A stretch of DNA of 64,000 bases from Nymphaea colorata (GCF_008831285.2 NC_045144.1:22461716-22525715); one strand, 5' to 3'. Positions 33,346 to 46,124 are shown, counted from the first letter of the stretch. Translations and numbers: made by a program. The notes: a model not told the origin generated them from the letters alone.

Positions 33346-34656
33346 GTTAGTCTCTGCTTAGAATGACTCGGTGATTGTATTTCTGAATATGATGGTTGTT
33401 GATGAACATACATCGTCAAATACAGGAAGATATTGAGCATGATTATGATAAATCTTAGAGGATTTATAATAAAGCTGCTAAGAGATAGATTGTGCTTGTT
33501 CCTAGCCCTTTTGGGGAAGGAACAGAATTTGCTGGGGCAGGTGGGGATCTACCAAGCCAGGATTTCAGCCCATGTGAGAGTGGGCTGAATTGTTATAATT
33601 GGTATCTGGTTCAACACTTGGACCTGCGGTCTTATACGCATAGACATGCTGCCTTAAGGGAGATGAAATTGAAAGTTCTACATCTAAGATTATGAAAACC
33701 TTGAAGGATTGATATGAATGCTAGCTAAAAAATAGATTGACCATTCAGGGGAGAAACTAAAACTATTAGGGGGTGGGTTGGGTCCACTAAACCAGGAGCC
33801 CAAACCCATGTAGTAATGGTTTATGTGTGGAATTTAGATGATAGAAAACATGTATTCTAATTGATTGGTGAATTTAGGTAATCACAGTTGGAGCTGATCC
33901 AGCGTTCGAAATGGTTGTGAAATTTTATCTTATTTGGGAACTTGATTAAGAGAGTTGTGATGTCCACTGGTGCTGTTCTTTGGATGATGTTGGACTGGAT
34001 CAAGTCAGCATTGATATGTTCTCAACTATGCAAGAAAGGTTAGGTGACAAAGGATTTATACCGATTCAACTTCTGCAGCCATAAGAGAAAGAAAAAACTT
34101 CTTGAAGGGTGTTTGTTCCTTTTTTTTTTGGAGCTTTTAGGAACTTTGCTCTTGTTACAAGGGGATGTGCTGCAATTATCAAAAGTAATCAGAGACCATT
34201 ATGAAAAAGTCATCCTTCCAGCGACTTGTACAACTAATTAAGACCATATTCTAATTAATTGACTTGTAGTCTTTTGTAGCTTCTCAATCTGTTTGAAGCA
34301 TTTAAATGAAGTATTTTGATGGATAAATGTACTAACAAGTGCCTATAAGTAGATAAGTAGACAAACATATCTCTGAACAAACAAGCAAACAAATAAGTAA
34401 TGTTTGTGTTTGTGTTTATGTGTGCATGCATGTGTGTGTATATGTCTACTTCATTTTCCAATAAGCTGACAAAGCAATTTAGACAGGCTTAAGCGCTGAC
34501 TGTGTTACATTGGTCTTGAAGTGATCCTGTCAATAAACATAACTAGTTCTGCGACCGTCTTTATTTTCTTTTCTTCTACAATATTTTTTTCAAATCAAAC
34601 CTTTTTTTGTGGTGTTTATTACATTTTGATGGATATGAAACTTCCTTCCAGGTAAG
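33346..34656. other. Unassigned DNA before gap
   Basis: No further PATROL1 exon could be recognised. CAG|GTAAG just before the gap (34649-34656) looks like a splice donor, but no exon could be assigned to it. Confidence 0.3.
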
Positions 34657-34756
34657 NNNNNNNNNNNNNNNNNNNNNNNNNNNNNNNNNNNNNNNNNNNN
34701 NNNNNNNNNNNNNNNNNNNNNNNNNNNNNNNNNNNNNNNNNNNNNNNNNNNNNNNN
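34657..34756. other. Assembly gap (100 N)
   Basis: Exactly 100 N bases, the conventional length for a gap of unknown size. Confidence 0.99.
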
Positions 34757-35370
34757 AGTCAGGTGTTTTTGCTGAATAGCTAGTTGATTGGGGAGCTTTT
34801 CTTGTGTCAAAAGTATCAAAGTGAAGACTCAAGGCAATGACTATCATGTCCCAAGAAGAGGCAAGCTATTCAAGATCGTACAGATCTGCATGTTGTCTGA
34901 AATCATGTTTCCCATTATGGCCAGGTCTTTAGCCGTGACCAATATCTTGTTGACATAATCAACCACTCTAACTAACTAATTCATTTTATATGAATTATAC
35001 TGCTCTAAGAGTAACTAAATATGCATCGTAGTGCCGGTGCTATACTTCGAGGAGATAACATGAAACATCTCCTCAACTGTTGGATGGTCCTCAAATACCC
35101 TCATTAGGTCATCTTTCATGAAGGCTAACATAATAGTTTTAGCCATCAGATCATTTGTCTAAAAAACATCATAGGCCTTCTTTTCCTCATATGTGGGCTT
35201 GTCACCTAAAATAGAAAAATGAAAGTCCATGACATGGATCAACCACTCAAGTGTCAAGGCCAAGAGGGTCCGACGCTTTCATGCATGAAAGTTGATTCCA
35301 TTGAGTTTTTCAGTCTTGGCAAATTCTAAGGCTTCCACTCTAAAAGTCATTTCTAAATTTGAATTTTAAT
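34757..35370 (-). mobile_element. Ty1/copia gag relic, minus strand
   Basis: From 35370 downward the minus strand reads RVEALEFAKTEKLNGINFHA, a stop where Trp is expected, then KRRTLLALTLEWLIHVMD, KAYDVF, NDLMAKTIMLAFMKDDLMRV, VEEMFHVISSKYS, LLLEQYNSYKMN and ILNSLPLLGT. This is the N-terminal copia gag fold (LNG-x-N-x-x-x-W start; short-chain helices). It runs into the N gap, so its 3' continuation is unknown. Confidence 0.8.
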
Positions 35371-36440
35371 GACAAGTTAAGAAAATCACAAAGGAGAGGA
35401 CTAGCCACTGTTAGAGTATATACATCATAAGAAAACATGCATATTAGGCCATGAATACTCTACCAATATTCTAAAATAACTTAAAATCAAGGAGGCTTCA
35501 ATTCAGAATTTTATAAAGAGGTTTTCTTCCTTTATTTTTAAAATAACTTTTGAAACCCTCTTTGTTATTTTGATAAAACATAAGGGTGTCTTTATGCAAT
35601 TTTAACTAAATATTTGGTTGCAAAACAAATTTAACTTTCGTAAGCCTCTTTATGAAAAATTTTTACCAAAAACGTCGCGGCATTCATTTTCATTAAATCT
35701 GATCAGGTTTTGGGAATATGTCAAAAATGGTGGAATAAATCTGAAATTTTTAGTCTGAGACTATAAATTGGCTTCAACATGAGTATTTCTCATTTTTTGG
35801 TTGTACTTCTCTATCCTCTTTGAATTCTCTCTGCTAGGGTTTCGTCCACCACTGTCCATAAAGCTGATTCTGGTGGCTAATGACCTACTAACCAGCGAGT
35901 ATCGGCAACCTGCTAACCGGCAAGTATCATCGACCTAAAAGAAAAAATGCAGCGCGGCATAGGGAGCAACATTTGAGTAGTCATGGGTCCGCCTGAAAAA
36001 GGTAACAGTGACGTAGGGCTTCACCGCGCAGTGAGCCAGCCAGATTTGAAGGTCCAGCGAAACCGTCTGCAGCGACTGAGGGTTGTTGTAAGTTCACCGG
36101 AAAGAGGCATCTCTGGCTGCATCAGAAGGGAAAAAAACAATGGTGGCTTCTCCAGCCACACCTGGCAGAATAAACAGCCGTGGTGAATAAACAGCTATGG
36201 TGTTCAGTCACTCAAGCAGCAGACAGCTAGAAGGAGCGGTAGCAGATTCTCTGGTTAAGCTTCAAAAACTGGTAGTGGTGGTTTTCCAAGCTATCAAGTA
36301 AACTACTTTACACCCTTTTCCTCCTATTTTTTTGTTCATTTTCCTTTTTTTTCTTCTTTCGAGCAGAGGAATCTCTATTATTTGTTTCTGAAGCACAATA
36401 CTTCTCCTTATTTGTTATTGATGTTTGTAGATCATAAAAA
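35371..36440. other. Unassigned DNA
   Basis: A GC-richer patch at about 35840-36240 with CGGC/CAGC-rich words differs in texture from its surroundings, but I could not identify it. Confidence 0.3.
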
Positions 36441-36454
36441 AACAACATTCTAGT

Positions 36455-36575
36455 GTATATATATATATGTGTGTGTATGTATATATATATATATATATAT
36501 GTATATGTATATGTATATATATGTATGTATATATATATATATATATAATATATATATATAGAGAGAGAGAGAACA
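36455..36575. repeat. Compound TA/TG/GA microsatellite
   Basis: TATATATATATGTGTGTG, TATG repeats, more TA, then GAGAGAGAGAGA. Confidence 0.93.
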
Positions 36576-36939
36576 AAATAAAAAATAATATGAAAAATGA
36601 GTTTTAAATATATATTTCGGGCAGATTCGAGCATGGCAAATTTCTTTTATGCCAACCCGAATGTTAAATAACCAATCCAAGTCCAGCCCATCACAGACTG
36701 GATACCCAATTACTTATCTGGTACCCAACCCGGCAACCACCTTTGGTCTGCCAGCCGCAACAAAAGCTGTGGCCAGACCTATGAAGAAAGTATGAACAGA
36801 CTTGACCTGTTGAAAAATGTATTAGACTTATTAGCCAAGTAATCATGTCCAAGATCTACAATAAAGGTCAATTTTTATTTTATTTTATTTTATTTTTTAT
36901 GTATAGTTTTAGACAACGGTGGTTGCTTTTGGAAAAGTA

Positions 36940-39650
36940 TCTTATAAAATTCATCAGAAAAGGACTGCATCAACAATTGGACTGTCAGATCCAAGCATGA
37001 TATGTCTATATAAAAAAACTGAAATCAGCAGGCTACTTTTGTGGTCCGATGATTTTTTTTTAATTTTGTGTTTTTAAAAACTTTCACAATAGATGCATTC
37101 TTAGGCTGCACAACGAGTCAAGCCAGCTCGAGCTTAACTCGAACTCGCTTGTCTAAACTCAACTCCAACTTTACTCATTTATAGACGTGTCGAGTTTGAG
37201 TTCAAGTATATGCTTGAAATGTTATATGAGTCAAATTCAAGTTGTAAAAACTCGACTTGGCTCGATTGCATAGTAAAGGTTGAATTACAATGAGAAAAAT
37301 ATTTAGATGAATAGTAACTAAATGATTTAATCGAGTTAAACTAGTTAAAAAAATGAGACATACTTAACATAAATGAGTCAAACGAGTCAAGTTCAAGCTG
37401 AATGTTGGACCATCAAGTCGAGCTCAAACTTGTTTTATGGAGCTCAACTTGAGTTCCAGCTCAAATTTTTTGAGTAGAATCGAGTGTGAGGAGGCCCAAC
37501 TTGATCTTGACTCAGCTCATGTGCAGCCCTATGCATTCTGGAAGTCATGATCATGTGGCAACTGACTGCACCTTTTGCTATATTTTTTAATGATGTAAAA
37601 CTTTATATATCCGCACTACTCAAAATCCTTCATTCTCTCTCTTTTGACAATTGCCAGTATGTACAGTTGTTAGGCCTGTTTTAATATATTTAGTTGACAA
37701 GACTTAATGTCCCATTATAATGCGAGTACCCCGCGAGGAAAAGGGAAAAAAGTGATGGATGAGAGATGAAGAGCAGGTGCCAATAAAATGTTAATGCATA
37801 GCGAAATTTGGGGACAAGAAGTCCCCTAGATACAAGAAAAAACCGCAAAAAGAAAATTGAATAAAAAAAATATACAAGTCAACTGCGGTCCATAAAAGCA
37901 AATTTCGGTGAGGTGAGGAATGAGAGAGAACATACAGGTTGCAAGAGTCTAGCTAGTTGGGAGAGAGTGAGTTGAATTTATTTGAACAAAAACGAATTTT
38001 GGTTCACATCATATTAAGTACATAAAAAAATTCAATTATTCATAAATATGAGCCAAAATTTGTGTGGGCTTCTCTAGTATTGAATTATTGCGCTTCTTCA
38101 ATTTAATAATGCATAAAGCTGAAGCACGTAGAAAAAATCATTTTGATATCCTCATTGAGATATTTTGGATAGATGTTATTCAGCATGTATAAATACACTT
38201 ATTTAGGGACTTAATTCAAAAGTGAAAAGTGGGGAACTGATTTTTTTTCCTTTTTTGTGGATAGGCATTCTCTTGGATGAACTGCCTCGTGTTTCCTCAT
38301 CCTTCTTTCGTTGCCATAATGCAGTCGATATTTTTGCTTATTTTTCACAAAACATCTGCTTCAGGTTGGAGGATGATACCTTATAAACTTACCTTTGCCC
38401 CCATGTCTAAGGGTTCAGGGCATGCTTTGAGGACCTAAGTGGAAGCCGTGCCATCATCTGCAGTCCAAGAGAGCAGTAACCATCCAAATCAAGCCAACAA
38501 TACACCACTTACATGCCGACCGGCTCGACCAGTTATGCTACACTTTTGTCGGAACTTGTTGAACATGTAGTTGTACAGTAGTCTAACACAGCTCCTATTC
38601 CAAATCCATTTACTAAGCCTGAGCCCAGTTTTGAACATAAATTTTCATTAGATCAAAATCCAATCACTGAACCAAAATCTGGAATCCAAATTAGAATCAG
38701 ATCCAGAAAGCTTTTTTTGGCATAAGAATCGCCTGGATCCACATTCTACTGTGTTAAAGTTATACTGATCTGACAGCAATACTTTAGCTGTCAGATTTCA
38801 AATTCAAACCAAACCCCAATGGAAAAAAGCAGGCCTGTTGGACATATGCCCATCCATGAAGCTTATCATTTACATCCATAAGCCTTGCTCTTTTCGGCTC
38901 TCCAGCATAGAGAAATGATTGAAACGTGGATGGCGAACAATAATGCAACATTCTGAAGGCTACATACATTTTTCAGCTTTAATTAACCACACGATCCTTC
39001 AAGTTAATTCCAGGTTGACCCCAGAAATACATGCGTGCTTGAACAGATTAATTTCATTGGATGCACAAATAATTAAGTTAGTGTGCAGTTCTACAAAATG
39101 CACGTGGAAATTTGGAAACTAATATCACAAACATCCTTATCAGGAAAATACCAGTGGGGTTTTCTCAAGTATTTTTCAGTAAAGTTGTCTTTCATTTGAA
39201 AATTTTTGGGAAAAATCACAAGATTTTCCTGATATTTTTACTTGTTTTCTCATAAATATGGCCAGATTAGTGAAAATCTTGCGATATCTGTGACAGTGGT
39301 GGAAACAATATTGATATATTTACAGAAGATGGGTCGAACCCACTTGTCTTTTTGGTGTCCTTTATCAAAAGCAAGACTTAAATTAAGTGTACCACTTAAT
39401 TTGCAAAAGTTAATTAAACAACAAAAACACATTTATCACAAATCAACGAAGGACATAATCTAGTTGAACCGACAGCATCAAAATTAAGAAATATGGATCT
39501 AAAATGAAGCACTCTTTTTTTTTTTCTTTGTCTATGTTTATGATTTTTTCTTAAACATGTTTGCATCATTTCCAAAAAACAAATTATGAAAGAAATAGTA
39601 GGCATGAGTGCATAAAAGTTGATGTACGACATGCATACTGTTCATAGACC
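36940..39650. repeat. Large duplicated block, copy 1
   Basis: Three collinear parts match 58997-60540 at moderate identity: 36940-37093 with 58997-59170, 38092-39010 with 59391-60282, and 39400-39650 with 60285-60540. The piece from 37102 to 38090 (MITE plus about 550 bp) has no match in copy 2. No coding content was recognised in either copy. Confidence 0.85.
37102..37531. mobile_element. hAT-type MITE with 8-bp target-site duplication
   Basis: 430-bp element. The left end TAGGCTGCACAACGAG and the reverse complement of the right end, TAGGGCTGCACATGAG, form imperfect terminal inverted repeats. It is flanked by a perfect 8-bp duplication TGCATTCT (37094-37101 and 37532-37539). An 8-bp duplication and TAGGG-type ends fit the hAT superfamily. 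There is no coding capacity. Internal CTCGAG/CAAGTCGAGC words link it to the fragments at 1-295, 23920-24075 and 61945-62135. Confidence 0.9.
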
Positions 39651-41345
39651 ACTCCTTTTAGACAAAATCTTACACTTATACATTACTTTTAAACTTTTAA
39701 AGGTCTACTTAAATATTTTTCATTGCATTAAACAAATACGAACTTTGAGTTTATTTATAATGAAACAAAATGGTCGTAAAACTATATTCTTTCATGTTAT
39801 TCTATTGTTTACCTTGTTAACACATGGAGAATTTATGGGGTGAATTTGTTTGTTCAGGCATGTGGTAGGCTTGGTTATGGGCTTTTGACTCTTGGCTTTT
39901 AAGATTCCACGTTCCGTTTTGGCTTTGATAGAGAAAGACTGTGCAGCTGTGCTCCTTTTCTAGTGGAGGGATTCAGAAGATCCTAGACGTAAGACATTAT
40001 GCAATGAAATGCATGGACAGATCTATGCGGTGCCCTCTTTTCCCTCTATGAGAAAGGAGGAGTAGACTTTGCTAAACTTTTAAGTGAAGTAAAGCTTTTC
40101 TGATTTACTTGGCCAAGTAAATTCCTTGTTGAAGGAATTAAGATCCAAGTATCACTAGTTTCCGTGGGTTATATTATGCCATCTCTTTGAATGGAGAAGC
40201 TGATAAGCTTTTGTGGATTAATGGACAGGAGGCATCCTCACTTAAATGTAATGACATTTACAATTATATCAGGAGGAAGGACCAGAAAGACCCATTGAGA
40301 TGTGCATGTTTTGAAAGAAGCTCCCAACTATGGATTGAATCCAGTGGTTTGGGGTATTACTAGCGACCAGCAAGATGCCCAGTTTAGAAAGGGATGCAGA
40401 AACAGTTGACAAAAGTCCTGTGTTTTGTGGGCCGGAAGTCATTTTATAATTGTCATAAATATTTTTATGAAGAGAAAAAAGTTTTTGAAAATAGAATAAG
40501 GTTGTAAACAATCAAGCATGAATCTAATCTTGGGTCATTACTTGAGTTTTGGTTTTGATGAAGTCGGCAAATGAAAAGGTATTGGGAGAAAAATATTCAA
40601 AAAAATGAAAAAGAAAAAAGACTTGAATACAAGAGGAATAAGGAGAAAAAGAGAGAAAGAGATTTTGAAAATCACAAAAATAAGGATTTATAATAGAGAG
40701 ATATACGTATACTTGTACATACTTATATATGTATATATATATATGTATGAATACGTATATGAAAGCTTGCGAAGAAGAAGTTTATATCAAATAGAGAGGG
40801 AGAATAAGTTTTTATAAAGAGAGAGAGAGAGATTTTAGAATGAAATACACATATATATATTTATATATACGTAAATGAGAGTTTGTAAAAGAATATGTTA
40901 AATCATAAAGAGAGAAAGACAAAGAGAGATAGTCATGTACTGGTATACGTATATAACATGTATATATACATGTCTTCATGAGTGCTGAAATCAATAAATA
41001 ACTTGGAAATATCTGACTTAAATTTTTCTATGTAGGCCGGAGAGGAACTTGGACTCATGCAAAAGCCTAGGCTAAGTGTCAAAGGCCTCATTTCTTGCTT
41101 TTGAAAATCTATTGAAAAAAATGATTCCAAATATTTATACGTGTGAATCATAAAAACATTATCATTTCATTTGTTACAAGAAATATATTTCTTGCACTGT
41201 TGTGCATGGAAAAAAAATCAATCAGTCATGAAATGAAGAGCGACATAAGAAAGCACTCATTGGGGTTCATAATCGGGTGATTGAGAAAGCAACTAAGCGT
41301 GAGAATGACATGAACATGAACTTCAACATGTACAAATTTTTGAAG
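39651..41345. other. Unassigned AT-rich DNA with GA/TA patches
   Basis: No gene seen. Between about 40600 and 40960 GAGAGA runs alternate with TATATA and ACGTATA words in loosely repeated units. Nothing else can be supported. Confidence 0.35.
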
Positions 41346-41789
41346 GGCTTTCTTGGGTTGGAGAAGTCTGAACCTCAAAAATCAACAAAGTTGGAAAAAT
41401 CCCAAACCGAACACTCATTCTTGTAGTGCATTTGCTCATTAATCAAGAAAATTAGTATATCATGCATGAACATCATCTCAAGCATATAACAAGCATATTT
41501 ATTATAAATAAATGAAGAAATGGAATTTTATTTCACCTTGTTCATACTCCCGGTGCACTCAAGAGTAGGCTTTCTTGGGTTGGAGAAGTCTGAACCTCAA
41601 AAATCAATAAAGTTGGAAAAATCCCAAACCGAACACTCATTCTTGTAGTGCATTTGCTCATTAATCAAGAAAATTAGTATATCATGCATGAACATCATCT
41701 CAAGCATATAACAAGCATATTTATTAGAAATAAATGAAGAAATGGAATTTTATTTCACCTTGTTCATACTCCCGGTGCACTCAAGAGTA
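41346..41789. repeat. 222-bp tandem duplication, nearly identical copies
   Basis: 41346-41567 and 41568-41789 both run from GGCTTTCTTGGGTTGGAG to GGTGCACTCAAGAGTA. I see only a few substitutions, so the duplication is recent. Confidence 0.93.
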
Positions 41790-41837
41790 GCTCTTGACTC
41801 CAAAGAGGAAATCTTTAGAACTTTCTTGCACGGCCAT

Positions 41838-42100
41838 GTAGGTAAAGGGTAAAACCTGCAATGCGAGCCAAAGCACGTAGGTAAGATGTTAAACCTGCAA
41901 TGCAAGCGAAAAAGCAATCCAAATAGGTAAGGGGTTAAACCAGCAATACAAGCCAAACAAAAACCATTTAAGGGGGTTAAACATGAATTCAATTTTCGGC
42001 AAACGCATGCAAGGGGTTAAACCTGCAACATAAGCTCAAATAACTCATTTAGGTAACGGGCTAAACCTGAAACATAACTCTAAACATATTTCATTTAAAA
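41838..42100 (+). repeat. Degenerate minisatellite upstream of LTR
   Basis: Repeated words TAGGTAAGGGGTTAAACCTGCAA and 'gcaatgcaagcc' at spacings of roughly 40-50 bp, at least six copies, just upstream of a polypurine-like tract. Such arrays occur in the 3' untranslated region of some plant gypsy elements. Confidence 0.75.
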
Positions 42101-42165
42101 ATCTAGGTTGCTTATCTTTGTCACTAAGCGTGGCTTGTGCTGGCTTAGTAACAAAGAGGGGCATC

Positions 42166-43420
42166 TGTTATCACCCCAAATTTCTCAAAAAAAAAATTGA
42201 TATTTTATTTTCACCCAAACCAAATTTTTAGTTTTTTGATTTAATTTTTTAGACCCTAAGCCAAATTGTAGACCCAAAACAATTTCGCTACTAGTCGAGC
42301 CAAAATGAATCTCTAAACCCCTGTCTGAACCCAAACACAAAATTCAAATTCAAACCTAGCTTTTGACATGAGATTGAAATCGAAAATCCATCTCTTTTGG
42401 ATCCAAATTAGATCCAAAACCCAAATCTAGATCCAAATCGAGCATTTCAAACTCAAATTCCAAAGTTGAGACCCAAACGACAAAATTTGATGCTATGAGC
42501 GCCACACACACATGCATGAACCTTTACTTTGTTTTATGTCTCGTCCTTGCATCAAAAATGTGTTTTCTAGCTTAAGCCACCCAGTAGCACATGTCAGCGA
42601 CTAGGAACTCAATCCGGATCTAAAACGAGTATGGAATCATTCAAAACAGAGTTGGCTCCCCATTTGTAATGAAATCCATTTTTATACACATTCAAAAAAA
42701 TTGGTTTTATGCTTTCTTATTAAACAACTTTTTTTATTATTTACTTACTTATTTGATTCTGTTTTGCCTTATTCAATTTAAAAAAGGGCAACTGTGATGT
42801 GCAAACATGCAATCGCGAGTTGCACATCACGCCTGGCACTCGACAACACAATGCGCATGGCCATTTTCATGTTAAAACCGCCCCTTGGGGGGTGGTTTTG
42901 GCCTGGCTGGGTGGCATTAGCCCTGCCCACATCCCAAAAAGGTGTTTGCAGGGCTAGCGGCCAATCCCACTTAGTCAAAGCCTATTTTAAAAAATAAAAA
43001 ATAAAAATATTACAAAATACTTGAAATTCGCATAAAAAACTTGTTAAATTAAAAATAATTTAAATTTTGAATGTTGGCTCCAAAACTCCCTATAAATACC
43101 CTCACAATCCTCCCTCTTGGGCATGAGCTAACCCTTACCGAATTTTTAGTGCTTTCTCACCTGAAATTTTAGAATTTTTCCTTAAATTTTAGAATTTTTC
43201 CTTAGTTTTTTTCTTTCCATTTCTCTCTTCCTCTCTTCTTCGTTTTCTCCAATATTGGAAGCAAGTTTCTCCAAGTTCAAACTCTTCATGGGAGCAAGAG
43301 GAGACCTCTTAAAGGGACATTTTCATCATTTTAGAGCTTCATCCAAGGCGATCCTTAGATCATTCAAAGAAGGAGACTGATTTCTAATATAATCTATATT
43401 CGAGGTATGTAGTCCTCCAT
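42166..43420 (+). mobile_element. Ty3/gypsy-type LTR (solo or remnant)
   Basis: The purine tract AAAGAGGGGCATC is followed by TGTTATCACCCCAAA at 42166, a typical gypsy 3' LTR start. A TATA box, TATAAATA, lies at 43091-43098. No pol sequence is present next to it, and the right end is uncertain because no TG...CA partner or target duplication was found. Confidence 0.55.
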
Positions 43421-43610
43421 TTTATTTTCATTTCCTCTTGCCACTTCCCCATGGCCGTGCAAGAAAACTCTAAAGATTTCCTCTCCGGAGTCAAGAGCTA
43501 CTCATGAGTGTTCCATTTCTTCATTTATGTCCAAAAAATATACTGTTATATGTTTGAGATGATGTTCATGCGTGATATACTAACTCGGGAAAGTCATTCT
43601 CTAATCATGT

Positions 43611-44916
43611 AAGATCAATGCATCCATACATTCACTTTTACTTCGCATCACGAATGATCCCAAACATATCTCTAAAAGAACTTAAGCAAGATGAGACATA
43701 GCTCTAACTAGGTAGTATCCAAACTGGAGTAAAGTCTCAAACCTATTTAACTTCTTAAGAGAACACTAATTCGACTTCAAAAGTGATTTTCAAGGATTTC
43801 TATATAATATTTGTAAAGATCTTCCCATTCAAGATTTTACTCAAATCAAAGCATATGACTCTTCAAAAACTTTCTCAAAATCTTGAAACATCAAATCTTC
43901 AATATTTTTCTCAAACACTACACCACATTTAGAATGAAAAAGATATTTAAGCCAAAACAGAATGCATCAAGAATAAATATAGCCCTTGTATTGATTACCC
44001 CTAGTAAAGGCGCAGGAAATGGTCATTCCTCGTACTGGTGGGCGAGTACCTTTCTCTCTCATTCAAAATAAAAACCTCATTTTTCAAGAGCACTCCAAAA
44101 TCCAATAAATTTTTGTGGATGCAAAAACTATTCTTCTTGGTATGCCTGTTAATTTGTGAACCCCATCAAATTTCTCCACTTTGTTCCTTTTGCCCATCTA
44201 TTAAAGTGCTGAATTATTTGGGAAATCCTTCTCCAGGGCAACCCAGATTCATGGATCCTTCCAAAGTTCTCACTTTATATGGGTGTGGAAGTGTGGCTGG
44301 GAAGGAAAGGATGGAGAGTTGGAAATGCAAGCAAGAGAAATTACACATGTTCATAAATGAAAATGGTGGCAAGGACTGAGTTCTAGATGGTAATGGACCA
44401 GATCTAACACTGTAAGAGCTTTACAATCCGCATAAAACATTGAACCACCATTCCTGGTTTTGAACGTGCCGTTCAAATTTGCAAGATTCAACATTAGGAT
44501 ATGTCAGCCTGGTTTTTCTAGTTTTGGAATGAAGCAACATACCTTTTCAACTAGAATAGTGTTATCAGTTTCAATCTTGCTAACACCTGATTTAATCTTT
44601 TGAGCATTATGGATGACGAAGACAACCATTGCATAAGCTGACGGGTGGGCTTTAGTGGATGGACTAGGCTTTTTAAGCCAGTAGCAGTGGCAGCAGCAAT
44701 AGAAGAGGAACATTGATTTGAGAACAGTTTAGAATATATATCTGCTCTTTATTGTCTTTATATTCAGAATTGCACTATATTCAATTGAATTTTTGAGTTT
44801 TCTCTACCTCCCTGAATTTTCTTGAGATGAAATAAGTTTTTTTTCTCTCTCTGTCTTTCTATCTATCCATCTTTCTATCTATACATATATATTTATATTT
44901 ATTTATTTATATATAT
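43611..44916. other. Unassigned DNA
   Basis: No gene recognised. Open frames near 43883-44379 lack known motifs. A short pyrimidine and TA microsatellite lies at about 44840-44920. Confidence 0.3.
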
Positions 44917-45166
44917 ATAACAAATGGCTACATTAGCCGTGGTTGTTTTCATAGCCAATGCACAAATAAGCAGTAATAGCCACAGCTAAAAACATTGCTA
45001 ATGGTCCAAGTAAACCGTGGCTGATGGATGCAATAGCCACAGTCTAAGGTACGGCAAAAGGTCAATAGCCACAAGGACTATTTCCCCATTGATGAAGGTA
45101 TTTCCATCCATAGTTTTGGGTCTATTAGCCGTGGTTTTGACCATGGCTAATGACCTTTTTGTTATA
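44917..45166. mobile_element. Small TIR element (MITE candidate)
   Basis: The left end TATAACAAATGG, then CATTAGCCGTGGTTG, is mirrored by the right end, whose reverse complement is TATAACAAAAAGG, then CATTAGCCATGGTC. The roughly 250-bp body is full of TAGCCACAG/TTAGCCGTGG words in both orientations, so it folds on itself. The superfamily is not clear: the flanks are TA-rich and hide the target duplication. Confidence 0.6.
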
Positions 45167-46120
45167 TCCACCGATTATTTTCTTCCCATCCCTCATCTTT
45201 TAGGGCCTGATATTATTTAGTAGATGATTGATTTCTATTCCTTTTTGGATGGAATGAAAATAAGGGAAAGAAAGATCCAATATTTCTGGTATTTTTCTTT
45301 AAATTAGATCAAAAGGAGGAAGAAAAAGGGAGGATGGAAAGAGGAAGAAGGAGAAGGGAAAGAAAGTAGGCAAAATGGCATACTAGGTGGATGATGGCTA
45401 CCATTACTTGTTCAAGATCTTTGACTCTAGTGTCAGAATGTCAAACCTCCTCTTGAGGTTCCCAAGGAAAGACTTAAGCCTTGAGTCAAAGTCAACAATT
45501 GACGTCGAGTTCGAACTGGGAGCATCCACGTGGATGATATGGTCATGAAAGCACATATTTGGGATACCACAAGCCAGAAACAGTGAGTGATATGGCTGGA
45601 GTTTCATGGTTTTTTTATTCGGTTTATGAATTTTTCTGGTTTTATTTTGTGATTTTTGAAAACTTGAGGGAATGGCTCTGGTGGCTCATTGTCTTTACAG
45701 CTTAGGGCTTTTACTTTTCCACCATGATCAAATACATGGATCTATCTCTCCTCCATTCTTTCCTCATTTTGTTCTTTATAGTGTTTGCACATGATTGATG
45801 TAGATTTGGTGCCTATTTTTTTTCATATTGAAATTCTATACCCTAAAATTACTCACAATTTTAATTGTTTACACCTTCAGAAAATTGTCTTCTCCCTGTG
45901 CTTCTTAGACGTATGGTCGAGCCACAATGATAGATTTTTTGTTCTCTTTGAGCATCTTAGCGTTGTCTAACTCCACAAGTACTTTCATCTTCGCATTTTC
46001 TACAATTTCTAGCTCCTCTGCACTCAGACACTACTTTTTTACCTTGTCAATCTCAAGGTCCACAAGATCGTCCTCAGTGTATCCTAAAGAAACCAAAAAA
46101 GTAAGTTATCATTACTTGAT
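45167..46120. other. Unassigned DNA with coding-like minus-strand pieces
   Basis: On the minus strand, 46080-45920 gives an acidic, Leu/Lys-rich helical stretch (EELEIVENAKMKVLVELDNAKML) and 45607-45404 gives [20 protein letters not shown]. They could be remains of a transposon protein. I do not recognise a family. Confidence 0.25.
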
Positions 46121-46124
46121 GCAG

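Larger units (their letters stand above)
41664..43610. repeat. Large inverted repeat around gypsy LTR region
   Basis: The left arm, about 41664-41838, ends CACGGCCATG. The right arm, about 43447-43610, begins CATGGCCGTGCAAG and is its reverse complement through GTAGCTCTTGACTCC, ATGAAGAAATGGAA and GCATGAACATCATCTCAA, at roughly 80-85%. The arms enclose about 1.6 kb holding a minisatellite and a gypsy-type LTR. Confidence 0.8.
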
